Source: Anabaena cylindrica PCC 7122
GTDB taxonomy: Bacteria; Cyanobacteriota; Cyanobacteriia; Cyanobacteriales; Nostocaceae
Direction of reading: 5' to 3'
Assembly (NCBI RefSeq): GCF_000317695.1
Contig: NC_019771.1
Location: forward strand, 2,360,001-2,424,000
DNA length: 64,000 nucleotides
In this document: piece after piece, positions 53,067-61,896 of the stretch
Position numbering within the stretch: the stretch's first letter is position 1
Layout: the number at the start of each line of letters is the position of its first letter
Notes under the pieces: generated by a model
Databases searched by the model: none
Told to the model about the DNA's origin: nothing
Seen by the model: the letters and a program-made list of their open reading frames with translations, nothing else
Translations under genes and position numbers: made by a program

Positions 53067-53175
53067 ACCCTAGATTTACCCTAATAAAAAAACTGTTTAC
53101 TCAAAACAATGATTACGGCAAACATTGTAGAAAATAAACATTTTCCGGCTTTTGACATTATATTATTACTCTTCC

Positions 53176-53183
53176 CCGTGAAG
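53176..53183 (+). other. nifH element right recombination core (CCGTGAAG)
   Basis: Identical to 47440-47447. The reading frame beyond it encodes REGKAQEIYIVTSGEMMAMY, the normal NifH continuation. Confidence 0.85.
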
Positions 53184-53638
53184 GTAAAGCACAAGAAATC
53201 TACATCGTTACATCAGGTGAAATGATGGCGATGTACGCTGCAAACAACATCGCTCGTGGTGTTCTTAAATATGCTCACTCCGGTGGTGTACGTTTAGGTG
53301 GTTTGATCTGTAACAGCCGTAAGGTTGACCGTGAAATCGAATTGATCGAAACCTTGGCTGAACGTTTGAACACTCAAATGATTCACTTCGTACCCCGCGA
53401 CAACATCGTTCAACACGCAGAATTGCGTCGGATGACTGTTAACGAGTACGCACCTGATAGCGATCAGGGTAATGAATACCGTGCATTGGCTAAGAAGATC
53501 ATCAACAACAAGAACCTCACCATCCCCACACCAATTGAAATGGATGAATTGGAAGCATTGTTGATTGAATTCGGTATTCTTGATGATGACACCAAGCACG
53601 CTGAAATCATTGGTAAGCCCGCAGGTGCTACCAAGTAG
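53177..53638 (+). CDS. nifH: nifH, 3' segment (interrupted)
   Basis: From CGT-GAA-GGT the frame encodes the remaining 151 NifH residues (EGKAQEIYIVTSGEMMA, AMYAANNIARGV, GVRLGGLICNSRKVD, FVPRDNIVQHAELRR) to a TAG. It has no start codon of its own and depends on joining to 47012-47446. The sequence is fully conserved, so the gene is kept functional through excision. nifD follows 136 bp downstream. Confidence 0.95.
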   Translation, partial: REGKAQEIYIVTSGEMMAMYAANNIARGVLKYAHSGGVRLGGLICNSRKVDREIELIETLAERLNTQMIHFVPRDNIVQHAELRRMTVNEYAPDSDQGNEYRALAKKIINNKNLTIPTPIEMDELEALLIEFGILDDDTKHAEIIGKPAGATK

Positions 53639-53774
53639 TAATTGATAATTTAGGAACAGGAAAAAGGAAAACACTACATAATTTCCTTTTTACCTTCCTT
53701 TCCCTCCATTCCCCACCGGGGACATTAAGTCCCCAACCCTATCCCCCGTTCCTTAGGAGCAAGAGAGACAGAAT

Positions 53775-54704
53775 ATGACTCCTCCAGATGACAAGAAGAT
53801 CGTTGAACAAAGAAAAGAACTAGTTAAAGAAGTTCTGAAAGCTTACCCCGAAAAAGCTGCTAAAAAGCGCGAAAAGCACTTAAACGTATTTGAAGAAGGT
53901 AAGGCTGATTGTGGTGTTAAATCTAACATCAAATCCCTTCCTGGTGTAATGACTGCTCGTGGTTGTGCTTACGCAGGTTCTAAAGGTGTGGTTTGGGGTC
54001 CTATTAAGGACATGATCCACATCAGCCACGGTCCCGTAGGTTGCGGTTACTGGTCTTGGTCTGGTCGTCGTAACTACTACATTGGTACAACAGGTATTGA
54101 CACCTTTGGTACCATGCACTTCACCTCTGACTTCCAAGAACGCGACATCGTGTTCGGTGGAGACAAGAAACTCACCAAGTTAATTGAAGAATTAGACGTA
54201 TTATTCCCACTTAACCGTGGTGTTTCTATTCAATCTGAATGTCCTATCGGTCTAATTGGGGATGACATCGAAGCAGTAGCTAAGAAGACATCCAAAACTA
54301 TCGGTAAGCCAGTTATTCCTGTACGTTGCGAAGGTTTCCGTGGTGTGTCTCAGTCTTTAGGACACCACATTGCTAACGACATGATTCGTGACTGGGTATT
54401 CCCCAGAGCAGATCAAGGTAAGAAAGACGGTACATTGAAGTTTGAAGGCACTCCTTATGATGTAGCCGTCATTGGTGACTACAACATCGGTGGTGATGCT
54501 TGGGCGAGCCGCATCTTATTAGAAGAAATCGGTTTGCGCGTTGTTGCTCAATGGTCTGGTGATGGTACAATCAACGAAATGTTGATGACCCCCAACGTGA
54601 AGATGAACCTCATCCACTGTTACCGCTCGATGAACTACATCAGCCGTCACATGGAAGAAGCTTATGGTATACCCTGTCTAAAATATGAGATAAATAAGGC
54701 GTAA
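53775..54704 (+). CDS. nifD: nifD, 5' segment (interrupted)
   Basis: The first about 300 codons encode the alpha chain of dinitrogenase (MoFe protein). They include the P-cluster ligands GCAYAGSKGV, HGPVGCGYWSWSGRRN and SECPIGLIGDDI, the FeMo-co region ESQS-like CEGFRGVSQSLGHHIAND, and IHCYRSMNYISRHMEEAYGIP. After GIP the expected WMEYNFFGPTK is replaced by CLKYEINKA-stop. Homology is lost at about 54675-54677, so the element border is near GGTATACCCTG. About 180-200 C-terminal codons and nifK should lie beyond the element, outside the window. Confidence 0.94.
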   Translation: MTPPDDKKIVEQRKELVKEVLKAYPEKAAKKREKHLNVFEEGKADCGVKSNIKSLPGVMTARGCAYAGSKGVVWGPIKDMIHISHGPVGCGYWSWSGRRNYYIGTTGIDTFGTMHFTSDFQERDIVFGGDKKLTKLIEELDVLFPLNRGVSIQSECPIGLIGDDIEAVAKKTSKTIGKPVIPVRCEGFRGVSQSLGHHIANDMIRDWVFPRADQGKKDGTLKFEGTPYDVAVIGDYNIGGDAWASRILLEEIGLRVVAQWSGDGTINEMLMTPNVKMNLIHCYRSMNYISRHMEEAYGIPCLKYEINKA

Positions 54705-54798
54705 CCCACGATTTAGTCCCCTCCGAACTTTGCTCAACTTGAACAGTGTTCTCAGAGAACGGAAAATGGATTAAATTTTAAGCCAAATTTAAGACACG

Positions 54799-56202
54799 AT
54801 GGAAATCTCTGATCAGGGTATTTTTGATGGTTTTACGCCACCTGCATCTACCGATGGTAGTTATTTAGGTATCCAAAGGCAGATGGCAGCAACTCAACAA
54901 CATTTAGATAAGAAATTTCAGAAGGCTCTAGCGGATGCTAAGGCTCGACTCAAGGCAGGGAAGGTGAAGGTGGGTTTGGTAGTCGCAAAGGACTCTATCC
55001 AACTGCAAGCATCCCTTCCAACCAAGCCCGGAGATATTGACCGTAACGGAACGGGTTACAAACAGTACAAAATTTCTCTTGGTATCCCCGCTAGTTTGGA
55101 TGGGGTCAAGACGGCTGAGGAGGAGGCACAGGAATTAGGTAAGTTAATTGCTCGAAAACAATTTGAATGGACTGATAAATATTTAGGGAAATTAACCAGA
55201 GTTAAAGATGGGGTAAAAACTGTTGGAGAAGTTCTGGAGACTTTTGAAACTGAATATTTTAAAACTCATAAGTCAACAGAAAAGAGTCAACATACTTTCT
55301 CTTATTACCTGGGGTATTTGAAGCGTTATGTAGGGCTAGAGCTTCTGCTAAACCAGGATTCTGTAGATTTAGTAATAGCGAATTTGCAGAATGAATATGC
55401 CAAACAGAATGCTATTAAAACTTTGAAGGTTCTGAAAAATACTCTAAATTTAACTACATTTAGTTTAGATAATATCAAAATTAAAAAACCACAGCCTCAA
55501 TCTAGGGATATTCCCAGTGATGAGGATGTGGTTAAGTTTTTTCAGCATTTTTATAACTATTCAGTTTCTAGGAAGGGAACCATCAAGCGAAGTTGCCTAG
55601 AAAGTTGGAAGATGTGGCAGTGGGTTTATGGAATGCTTGCTACCTATGGTTTACGACCAAGAGAATTGTTTGTAAGCCCAAATATTGATTGGTGGCTAAG
55701 TCCTGAAAACAAAGACAACACCTGGAAGGTACATCCAGATACAAAGACGGGATACAGGGAAGCTTTACCCCTGCATCCTGATTGGGTTCAACTATTTGAT
55801 TTAAAGAATCCTGAGTTTTTGAAACTCTTAAACAGCCAGGTAGATGGTAAAACCAGTTTTATTGACATCAATACTATTAGAGTTAATTGTTCCTCATGGT
55901 TTAGACGGGTAAATATTCCCTTTACTCCCTACGATTTACGCCATGCTTGGGCAATTAGAGCGCATATTATGGGAGTTCCTATCAAAGCGGCTGCTGATAA
56001 TTTGGGGCATTCGGTAGAAATTCACACTGAAGTTTATCAGAAGTGGTTTAGTTTGGAGAATCGGAAGAAAGTTATCGGCATGGCTGTTGATAGGCAAGAT
56101 GATATTGATGCTTTGAGGGAAGAGAATGCGCGGTTAAGGGCTGAGGTTGAGTTGTTGAAACAGGCACTGGCTAGAAAGCAGGTGATTGAGGTGTTGGGCT
56201 GA
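54799..56202 (+). CDS. XisA-like tyrosine recombinase of the nifD element
   Basis: This 467-residue paralogue of the nifH-element recombinase opens with TDGSYLGIQRQMAATQQHL. It shares TYGLRPRELF (Arg I), PYDLRHAWAIRAHIMG (box II with Tyr in place of His), LGHSVEIHTEVYQKWF (nucleophile) and a terminal coiled coil (LREENARLRAEVELLKQALA). It points away from the left border, about 120 bp in. It probably catalyses the nifD excision. Sequence specificity must differ from the nifH enzyme, whose core site is different. It is a XisA relative, but not shown to be the XisA orthologue. Confidence 0.9.
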   Translation: MEISDQGIFDGFTPPASTDGSYLGIQRQMAATQQHLDKKFQKALADAKARLKAGKVKVGLVVAKDSIQLQASLPTKPGDIDRNGTGYKQYKISLGIPASLDGVKTAEEEAQELGKLIARKQFEWTDKYLGKLTRVKDGVKTVGEVLETFETEYFKTHKSTEKSQHTFSYYLGYLKRYVGLELLLNQDSVDLVIANLQNEYAKQNAIKTLKVLKNTLNLTTFSLDNIKIKKPQPQSRDIPSDEDVVKFFQHFYNYSVSRKGTIKRSCLESWKMWQWVYGMLATYGLRPRELFVSPNIDWWLSPENKDNTWKVHPDTKTGYREALPLHPDWVQLFDLKNPEFLKLLNSQVDGKTSFIDINTIRVNCSSWFRRVNIPFTPYDLRHAWAIRAHIMGVPIKAAADNLGHSVEIHTEVYQKWFSLENRKKVIGMAVDRQDDIDALREENARLRAEVELLKQALARKQVIEVLG

Positions 56203-56247
56203 TCATATCTTTCTAATCTGATGCCCAGAAGTAAGTTTTACTGCTCA

Positions 56248-58260
56248 CTAACCCACCTTTCTTAAGCGGTGAGAATAGTGGCTACAAGCAACATTCTTTT
56301 TAGGTTGCCTCACCCACACGTACCCGTCAATTCTCTCTACGACTCCAGTACTTTTTGTCTTAGAATTTAGGATTTCAACGGTATCGCCAACATTAAAAGT
56401 CGTCTTTGGTGATTCTTTCAAGCAAACTACATGAAGCATTTCGATCGATATTTCTCGTTTGTCAACACCAGGCAGAATACCAACCAACTCATCTTTGGTC
56501 GTCAGGATTTTTTTGATTTTGAATTTTTCCCCAACCTTGGCACTGTAGTAAACCCCGCCTTCTTGAAAGTGTGGGCATCCAGCAACTATTTCTATTACTG
56601 GTTTCGGGATGGAATCTATTACTGGCTTCCTCATCTCACAGACTGAGCGATGGTAAAGCCCGATGATGTTGCCGGCACGATCAGCCAATTCCACAGAGTC
56701 CGGTTCAACGTGGTCAACGACAACCCCAGCTACATCCATCGCTCCCACCCAAGCACCAAGGGGGAATTGTTGATCAATTGGGAGATTAGCGTGGGGTACT
56801 ACTTCTGTACTACTTGCTGGTATTTCTGATATTGGTACGACTGGTGGTTCGACATATATATCTAAAATATCTTTTTCCCCAGCCGTAAAGGATAGGGTTG
56901 ACCCACCACTTCCACCATCTTCCTTGTCTGGCAAGGGTTTTGACCCACCATGCAACCCACCATGCAACCCACCATGCAATCCACCATTATCTACCACCAC
57001 TTGAATATCATCTTGAATATCACCTGCTGATATTCTCTGATTGAGCCAGTGATCATAGGTCGGAATGTCCTGGTCAACTCCGACGACACGAAGCCGCAAA
57101 CCCCTGATAAAACTACCTCTCATATTTATTTCTTTCTGAACAGGCCAGTTTAAAATTGTCTGACAAGTTTCAATTAGATCGGGGGAGAAGGTTCTACTAG
57201 ATTTTGGTGAACCACCGGAGTTCTGACAATGACGAATGTAAGAACCAAACAAAGTGTATGGTGTGCCGTTGTTACCTTCGTTTCTGTCATTACCTATTGG
57301 AGTTAAGGCTGTAGGGTCATAGATGATGCAGTCGTTAATCCAACTGCTGACTGAATCGCCTTTCATCTGGTTATCCCAGAACTCCAAGGTACAGGTGACA
57401 ATCTCTTTATCACCTCTGAGAACTGCGGTTACATGAGTATCTGGGATAGAGAGCAGGTAATTAGTGAATGCTGATAGCTCAGGTTCAAATACCTTAGATA
57501 ATTCACGGCGTTGGGTTTCTACAACTCGTTTGTTACAGGGAACTGTAATTGTCCGACGTTTGGCACGGCTGCTACTGCCACCGCTAAAAATTGGGAAGTT
57601 GGAGCAAACCAAGGTCATGCCCTTGTAGTCAAAGTTGAAAGATTTTTTACGTTTTTCTTCAGCCCTAACTTTGTCACCACCTGTCAGACTTAAAAATCTA
57701 CCAATTGAACCTTTAAACGGATCTTCTTCTGGGAAGATCACCAAACGTTTACCGAAGGCGTTAGCACCTTCAAACTGGTTTGTACACCAAATTGGCAAAT
57801 TAGTTACCAGGGTATTTTGTTCACCGATTAATTCAGTTACAAGTCGGGTAAATGTTCCTTTACCTGTTCCACCAAGTCCAATCAAGTGCATGAATTTCTG
57901 TAAATCATAACGACCTTTGATGACGGCATTGCAGTAACAAATTAATAATTCTTTGACATCACGATTACCGTCTGATAGGTGTTCCAGGAAATTATTAATA
58001 TTATTCCAACTACCAGCAATCTCAGAATAAGACCTTGGTAAACTCCAAGTAAGTCTAAACCCTGGGGCGTGTTTATGTAACTTCCCATTGGCGATTTCGA
58101 GTACCCCATTCTCAAATGGTAAAAATTCACGGGAATCAACTTCATTCCACCGACGTTCAATTAATTCATGGCGAAGTAATTTTAAAATGTTGCTAACATA
58201 ATCAGCCCCAAAATTGTACGCACCTTTCTCTCCCAAGATTTTGTAAATTACAGCCTCCAT
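56248..58260 (-). CDS. D5/SF3-type helicase, primase half missing
   Basis: The product has 670 residues. A D5_N-like segment at the N-terminus precedes an SF3 helicase with Walker A LIGLGGTGKGTF (about residues 126-137), a Walker B region (RLVIFPEEDPF) and LVCSNFP as sensor 1 (C). The second half has three SH3/KOW-like segments (about 500-545, 570-625, 630-670). The DNA-level tandem repeat ACCATGCAACCC around 56946-56990 encodes the GGLHGGLHGGLHGG linker. Phage and plasmid relatives carry a primase/Toprim domain before D5_N; here the ATG lies 5 bp from the transposon end, so the N-terminus was probably cut off by that insertion. Confidence 0.8.
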   Translation of the reverse strand: MEAVIYKILGEKGAYNFGADYVSNILKLLRHELIERRWNEVDSREFLPFENGVLEIANGKLHKHAPGFRLTWSLPRSYSEIAGSWNNINNFLEHLSDGNRDVKELLICYCNAVIKGRYDLQKFMHLIGLGGTGKGTFTRLVTELIGEQNTLVTNLPIWCTNQFEGANAFGKRLVIFPEEDPFKGSIGRFLSLTGGDKVRAEEKRKKSFNFDYKGMTLVCSNFPIFSGGSSSRAKRRTITVPCNKRVVETQRRELSKVFEPELSAFTNYLLSIPDTHVTAVLRGDKEIVTCTLEFWDNQMKGDSVSSWINDCIIYDPTALTPIGNDRNEGNNGTPYTLFGSYIRHCQNSGGSPKSSRTFSPDLIETCQTILNWPVQKEINMRGSFIRGLRLRVVGVDQDIPTYDHWLNQRISAGDIQDDIQVVVDNGGLHGGLHGGLHGGSKPLPDKEDGGSGGSTLSFTAGEKDILDIYVEPPVVPISEIPASSTEVVPHANLPIDQQFPLGAWVGAMDVAGVVVDHVEPDSVELADRAGNIIGLYHRSVCEMRKPVIDSIPKPVIEIVAGCPHFQEGGVYYSAKVGEKFKIKKILTTKDELVGILPGVDKREISIEMLHVVCLKESPKTTFNVGDTVEILNSKTKSTGVVERIDGYVWVRQPKKNVACSHYSHRLRKVG

Positions 58261-58265
58261 ATACT

Positions 58266-58430
58266 TGTAGCGACCTGCAATACTAATCGGTCAAACCTGC
58301 AATCAAGGGATTTTCAAACCAGGATTAAATGCAACTATAAATACACTTCAGCCAGAATTAATTGCAACTGAACCAGGATTAAATGCAACCAACCTGCAAT
58401 CATCCGTTTCAACCAGGATTATTTGCAACT
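58266..58430. repeat. left end of TniABR transposon (165 bp)
   Basis: It begins TGTAGCGACCTGCAATAC and holds four 18-bp CCAGGATTAAATGCAACT-like repeats (58319, 58352, 58373, 58413) plus ACCTGCAAT motifs (58273, 58295, 58392). A fifth 18-mer lies outside at 58513-58530. These should be transposase-binding sites. The sequence is the near-exact inverse of 61897-62061. Confidence 0.9.
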
Positions 58431-58678
58431 GACCGAAAGTCCTATTAAATCGTTGTTGAGCAGTTTACTCAAAAAACGCTCCAACTTATCAACAAAAGTA
58501 TTTGAACTTCAGCCAGGATTAATTGCAACTGAGAGTAAAAGAAACGACCGTTTTTTTTACTCCCATTATTACCATCAAGCAGAACCAGAATCAAATTTAG
58601 TAAAGAAACTCGGTAATTAAATCAAAGGCAACATATACTGTGAGGTAACGAGTTTATTTACTTGTTGGGGTTCCAAGT

Positions 58679-59248
58679 ATGTTGATAGGCTATGCCCGAA
58701 TTTCAACAGATGACCAAAATCTGAACCTGCAAATGGATGCTTTACAGCTTGCTGGTTGCGAGAAAATTTACTCCGACCGCACAAGCGGTGCAAAAGCAGA
58801 ACGACCTGGACTTTCCTTAGCATTGGAAGTAGCACGGACTGGTGATGTTCTGGTGGTATGGCGGCTAGACCGCTTAGGAAGATCGCTCAAAGATTTGATT
58901 GAAATGATGGAAACCTTAGATAAGCGAGGAATTGGGCTTTCTAGCTTGCAAGAATCCATCACCACCACGAATAACAGTGGTAGATTAATTTTCCATTTGT
59001 TTGGTGCATTGGCTGAATTTGAGCGTAACCTCATCCGTGAACGCACTACGGCTGGACTTGTAGCGGCACGAGGGCGTGGTCATAGAGGAGGTAGACCAAA
59101 AGCCCTAGATCCAACTAAACGTCAATTAGCAGTAAGACTTTATACCGAAAAACAATACACAATTATTGAAATATGTAATTTGATGGGAATTTCCAAACCA
59201 ACGCTCTACAACTATATTGCAGAGATAAAAACTGAACATGGTACATAA
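58679..59248 (+). CDS. serine resolvase/invertase (TniR-like)
   Basis: The 189-residue small serine recombinase begins MLIGYARISTDDQNLNLQMD with the nucleophile Ser9. Typical VWRLDRLGRSLKDLIE and FERNLIRERTTAGLVAARGRG segments and a C-terminal HTH (TIIEICNLMGISKPTLYNYI) are present. It should resolve replicative-transposition cointegrates at a res site, perhaps between 58531 and 58678. Its TAA overlaps the transposase ATG (cATGgtacaTAA), giving coupled translation. Confidence 0.9.
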   Translation: MLIGYARISTDDQNLNLQMDALQLAGCEKIYSDRTSGAKAERPGLSLALEVARTGDVLVVWRLDRLGRSLKDLIEMMETLDKRGIGLSSLQESITTTNNSGRLIFHLFGALAEFERNLIRERTTAGLVAARGRGHRGGRPKALDPTKRQLAVRLYTEKQYTIIEICNLMGISKPTLYNYIAEIKTEHGT

Positions 59249-60899
59249 GCAAATCTCTGTAGAGGCACTTATTAATTTACGCCACCGCCTCGACGGATTG
59301 CCTAGCCGTTGTCAAGAGCGGCGAATTCTCATCGAAGAGACAGCAGCATTATATGGAGTGTCAACAGATACACTATATCGCGCCTTGCGTAACTCATCAC
59401 GCCCCAAATCCATAAATCGCTCAGATAGCGGGACCCCCAGAAAACTTTCACTCGCGGAAATGGAACGCTACTGCGAGGTCATCGCGGCCATGAAAATCCG
59501 CACTAGTAACAAGAAAGGGCGACATATCTCCACAGTCCGGGCAATTGAACTGTTGGAGGAGTTTGGGATGGAAACACCCGATGGTTTTGTCCAACCAGAT
59601 AAAGGTGCGTTAACTAGAAGCACTGTCAATTATTACTTAAAAACATGGGGGTATGATCAAGAACGCATGACCAGGCAACCGCCTGCGGTGCGTTTTCAAG
59701 CAGAGTACAGCAACGAATGTTGGCATTTCGACCTCAGCCCATCTGATTTAAAACACGTAAAACAGCCATCATGGGTAGAACCGGGTAGAGGTAATCCATT
59801 ACTGATGCTTTATAGTATTGTTGATGACCGTAGTGGTTTATGTTATCAAGAATACCACTGTGTTTATGGGGAGGATGTAGAAGCTGCATTACGTTTCTTA
59901 TTTAATGCGATGACAGCGAAAACAACCGACGGCTTTGCCTTTCAGGGGATTCCAGAGATGATTTATACGGATAACGGACCCATTGCGAAAAGCCACGTAT
60001 TCCAAAATGTGATGGATTGCCTGAGAATCAATCTTGTTACCCATATGCCTGCGGGTAAAGATGGTCGTCGGGTAACAGCCCGCTCCAAAGGCAAAGTAGA
60101 AAGACCTTTTCGGACAGTCAAAGAAGCCCATGAGACTCTGTATCACTTTCATGAACCGGAAAGCGACATTGAAGCTAACTTATGGTTGCGCCAATATTTG
60201 TTGCATTACAACGACAAACCACACCGCATAGAGCCGCATTCCCGGCTGGAAGATTGGTTGCGAAATATACCTAAGTCTGGCTTGCGTTCGATGTGTAGTT
60301 GGGAGCGATTCTGTACCTTTGCCCGTGAACCACAGCGCAGAAAAGTGGGAACGGATGCTAGGGTATCGGTAGAGGGTGTGGCTTATGAGGTAGAACCGGA
60401 CTTAGCAGGAGAAACTGTCGTGCTATGGTGGGGCTTGTTTGACAACGAACTGTACGTAGAAAAAGAAGACCGTCGCTACGGACCATTTTACCCAGTTGAC
60501 GGTCCTATCCCCTTACACCGCTACCGTAAATTTAAGAAAACTAAAACCGAAGAACGGGCAGATAAAATTGCCAATTTAGCTAAAAAGTTGGGTTTGCCAC
60601 GAACTGCCTTGGACAAAAACACGGATTTACAATTTCTGGTGGATAAGTATAAGGAATTGGAGCCAACTGTTACACCTTTTAACGACCCTGACCCATACCA
60701 AGAATTTACTTATCCGACTGTATTGTTTGCTAAGAGGGCGATTTCTGAACAACTGGCCAAACCTTTGGCTAAATTGTCTCCCGAACAGTTGGCATTCATT
60801 GATGCCCTGCTGGCTGAGACTCTGAATAAAAAAGCGATTATTGAACGAGTGCGGCAATATTTCCGCTCAAATCAAGGAGAGGAACAAAATGCTCACTGA
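59238..60899 (+). CDS. tniA: DDE transposase TniA/TnsB-type
   Basis: The 553-residue protein has N-terminal HTH modules (about 1-130), then an RNase H-fold integrase core with D165 (CWHFDLS), D245 (IYTDNGP) and E288 (GKVERPF). A Mu-transposase C-terminal beta-barrel follows (about 345-430, TDARVSVEGVAYEVEPDL), and a helical tail that should contact TniB. It cuts and joins the transposon ends. It overlaps both neighbours. Length and layout match TniA/TnsB families; a CRISPR-associated transposon (CAST) TnsB is less likely because no Cas12k, TniQ or guide array is present. Confidence 0.9.
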   Translation: MVHKQISVEALINLRHRLDGLPSRCQERRILIEETAALYGVSTDTLYRALRNSSRPKSINRSDSGTPRKLSLAEMERYCEVIAAMKIRTSNKKGRHISTVRAIELLEEFGMETPDGFVQPDKGALTRSTVNYYLKTWGYDQERMTRQPPAVRFQAEYSNECWHFDLSPSDLKHVKQPSWVEPGRGNPLLMLYSIVDDRSGLCYQEYHCVYGEDVEAALRFLFNAMTAKTTDGFAFQGIPEMIYTDNGPIAKSHVFQNVMDCLRINLVTHMPAGKDGRRVTARSKGKVERPFRTVKEAHETLYHFHEPESDIEANLWLRQYLLHYNDKPHRIEPHSRLEDWLRNIPKSGLRSMCSWERFCTFAREPQRRKVGTDARVSVEGVAYEVEPDLAGETVVLWWGLFDNELYVEKEDRRYGPFYPVDGPIPLHRYRKFKKTKTEERADKIANLAKKLGLPRTALDKNTDLQFLVDKYKELEPTVTPFNDPDPYQEFTYPTVLFAKRAISEQLAKPLAKLSPEQLAFIDALLAETLNKKAIIERVRQYFRSNQGEEQNAH

Positions 60900-61860
60900 A
60901 GTCATGGAACACTTTCGATTGCTCAGAGAGTTCCGCAAGGCTGGCTACTACGAAACAGAACACCAAAAACAATTGTTTAAGGATATTAAAGTCGCAATCC
61001 ATTCAGGAAAGCTGGTTGCCATCACGGGAATTATCGGGTGTGGCAAGACGACGACTTTACGACGTTTGTTTGAGGTTTTGGAGAAAGAAGGCAAGATTTT
61101 AGTCTCGAAATCGCTTTCTGTTGATAAAAACCGAGCGACGCTACCAACACTGATTGCTGCCTTATTTTACGATTTAGCAACAGATAAGGAAATTAAAATT
61201 CCTGCACTTGGGGAAAAACGAGAACGGGAACTGCGTGACTTGATTAGAAAAGGTAAAAAGCCTGTGGCGTTGTTTGTAGATGAGGCTCACGACTTACATT
61301 ACAGTACGCTCACAGGACTCAAACGTTTAATTGAGGTAGTTGAAGACGGTGGTGGTACGCTCTCAGTTGTGTTAGCTGGTCATCCTAAGCTGAAAAATGA
61401 TTTACGCCGTCCAACTATGGAAGAAATTGGCTATCGGGCAACTGTTTTTTCTTTGGAGGGTATTGTTGGTAGTCAAAAAGAATATATTGAATGGTTGGTA
61501 TCTAAATGTACTACTGAAGATACTCAAATAAGTGAGATATTGGAGCCGGATGCTATTGAATTACTTGCCATGCGGTTGAGGACACCATTGCAAATTGAGC
61601 AACATTTGACACTAGCTTTCGAGGCTGCATACCTTTTTGGAGAGAAAACTGTTACCACAGCGATTATTGAGTCTATTTTATCTAAGCAAATTGACGATTT
61701 GGAACCCACCTTAACCCGGCATGGCTACGATGTAAGGGGCTTGGCGGAACAGTTCAATGCCAAACCGGCGGAAATTAAATTGCTGTTTCGCGGACAACTT
61801 GATCCAGCCCGCTCTCGTGAATTACACGAGCAAATGCTGGCGGCAGGACTGCCACTTTGA
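60889..61860 (+). CDS. tniB: AAA+ transposition regulator TniB/TnsC-type
   Basis: The 323-residue ATPase has Walker A ITGIIGCGKTTTLRRLFE (about 45-62), Walker B PVALFVDEAHDL (about 136-147) and a VVLAGHPKLKNDLRR sensor/arginine region. It selects target DNA and activates TniA. I chose the ATG at 60889 because AAGGAGAGG lies 6 bases upstream. It overlaps tniA by 11 bp. The C-terminal roughly 80 residues are divergent. Confidence 0.88.
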   Translation: MLTEVMEHFRLLREFRKAGYYETEHQKQLFKDIKVAIHSGKLVAITGIIGCGKTTTLRRLFEVLEKEGKILVSKSLSVDKNRATLPTLIAALFYDLATDKEIKIPALGEKRERELRDLIRKGKKPVALFVDEAHDLHYSTLTGLKRLIEVVEDGGGTLSVVLAGHPKLKNDLRRPTMEEIGYRATVFSLEGIVGSQKEYIEWLVSKCTTEDTQISEILEPDAIELLAMRLRTPLQIEQHLTLAFEAAYLFGEKTVTTAIIESILSKQIDDLEPTLTRHGYDVRGLAEQFNAKPAEIKLLFRGQLDPARSRELHEQMLAAGLPL

Positions 61861-61896
61861 GCGGATTGAAACTGCGATAAAAATGTTAGTATTTAT

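Larger units (their letters stand above)
47440..53175 (+). mobile_element. nifH interruption element, 5,736 bp
   Basis: Excision between the two CCGTGAAG copies would remove 5,736 bp and restore nifH in frame. Contents left to right: about 390 bp noncoding; an unknown gene (47838-50177) split by an ISL3 IS; repeat-rich spacer; a small protein and retropepsin-like pair; an orphan ParD-like antitoxin; and a minus-strand XisA-like tyrosine recombinase. TAGGGT/ACCCTA heptamers recur near both ends (left about 47464-47579, right 53066-53083), next to the recombinase start. This fits the developmentally excised interruption elements known from heterocystous cyanobacteria, of which the nifD, fdxN and hupL elements are best known. 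Confidence 0.9.

Noticed and set aside
47012..53638. nifH as an ordinary pseudogene or assembly error
   Set aside because: The two halves are fully conserved, join in frame at an exact 8-bp repeat, and the interrupting segment carries a recombinase of the type that excises such elements.
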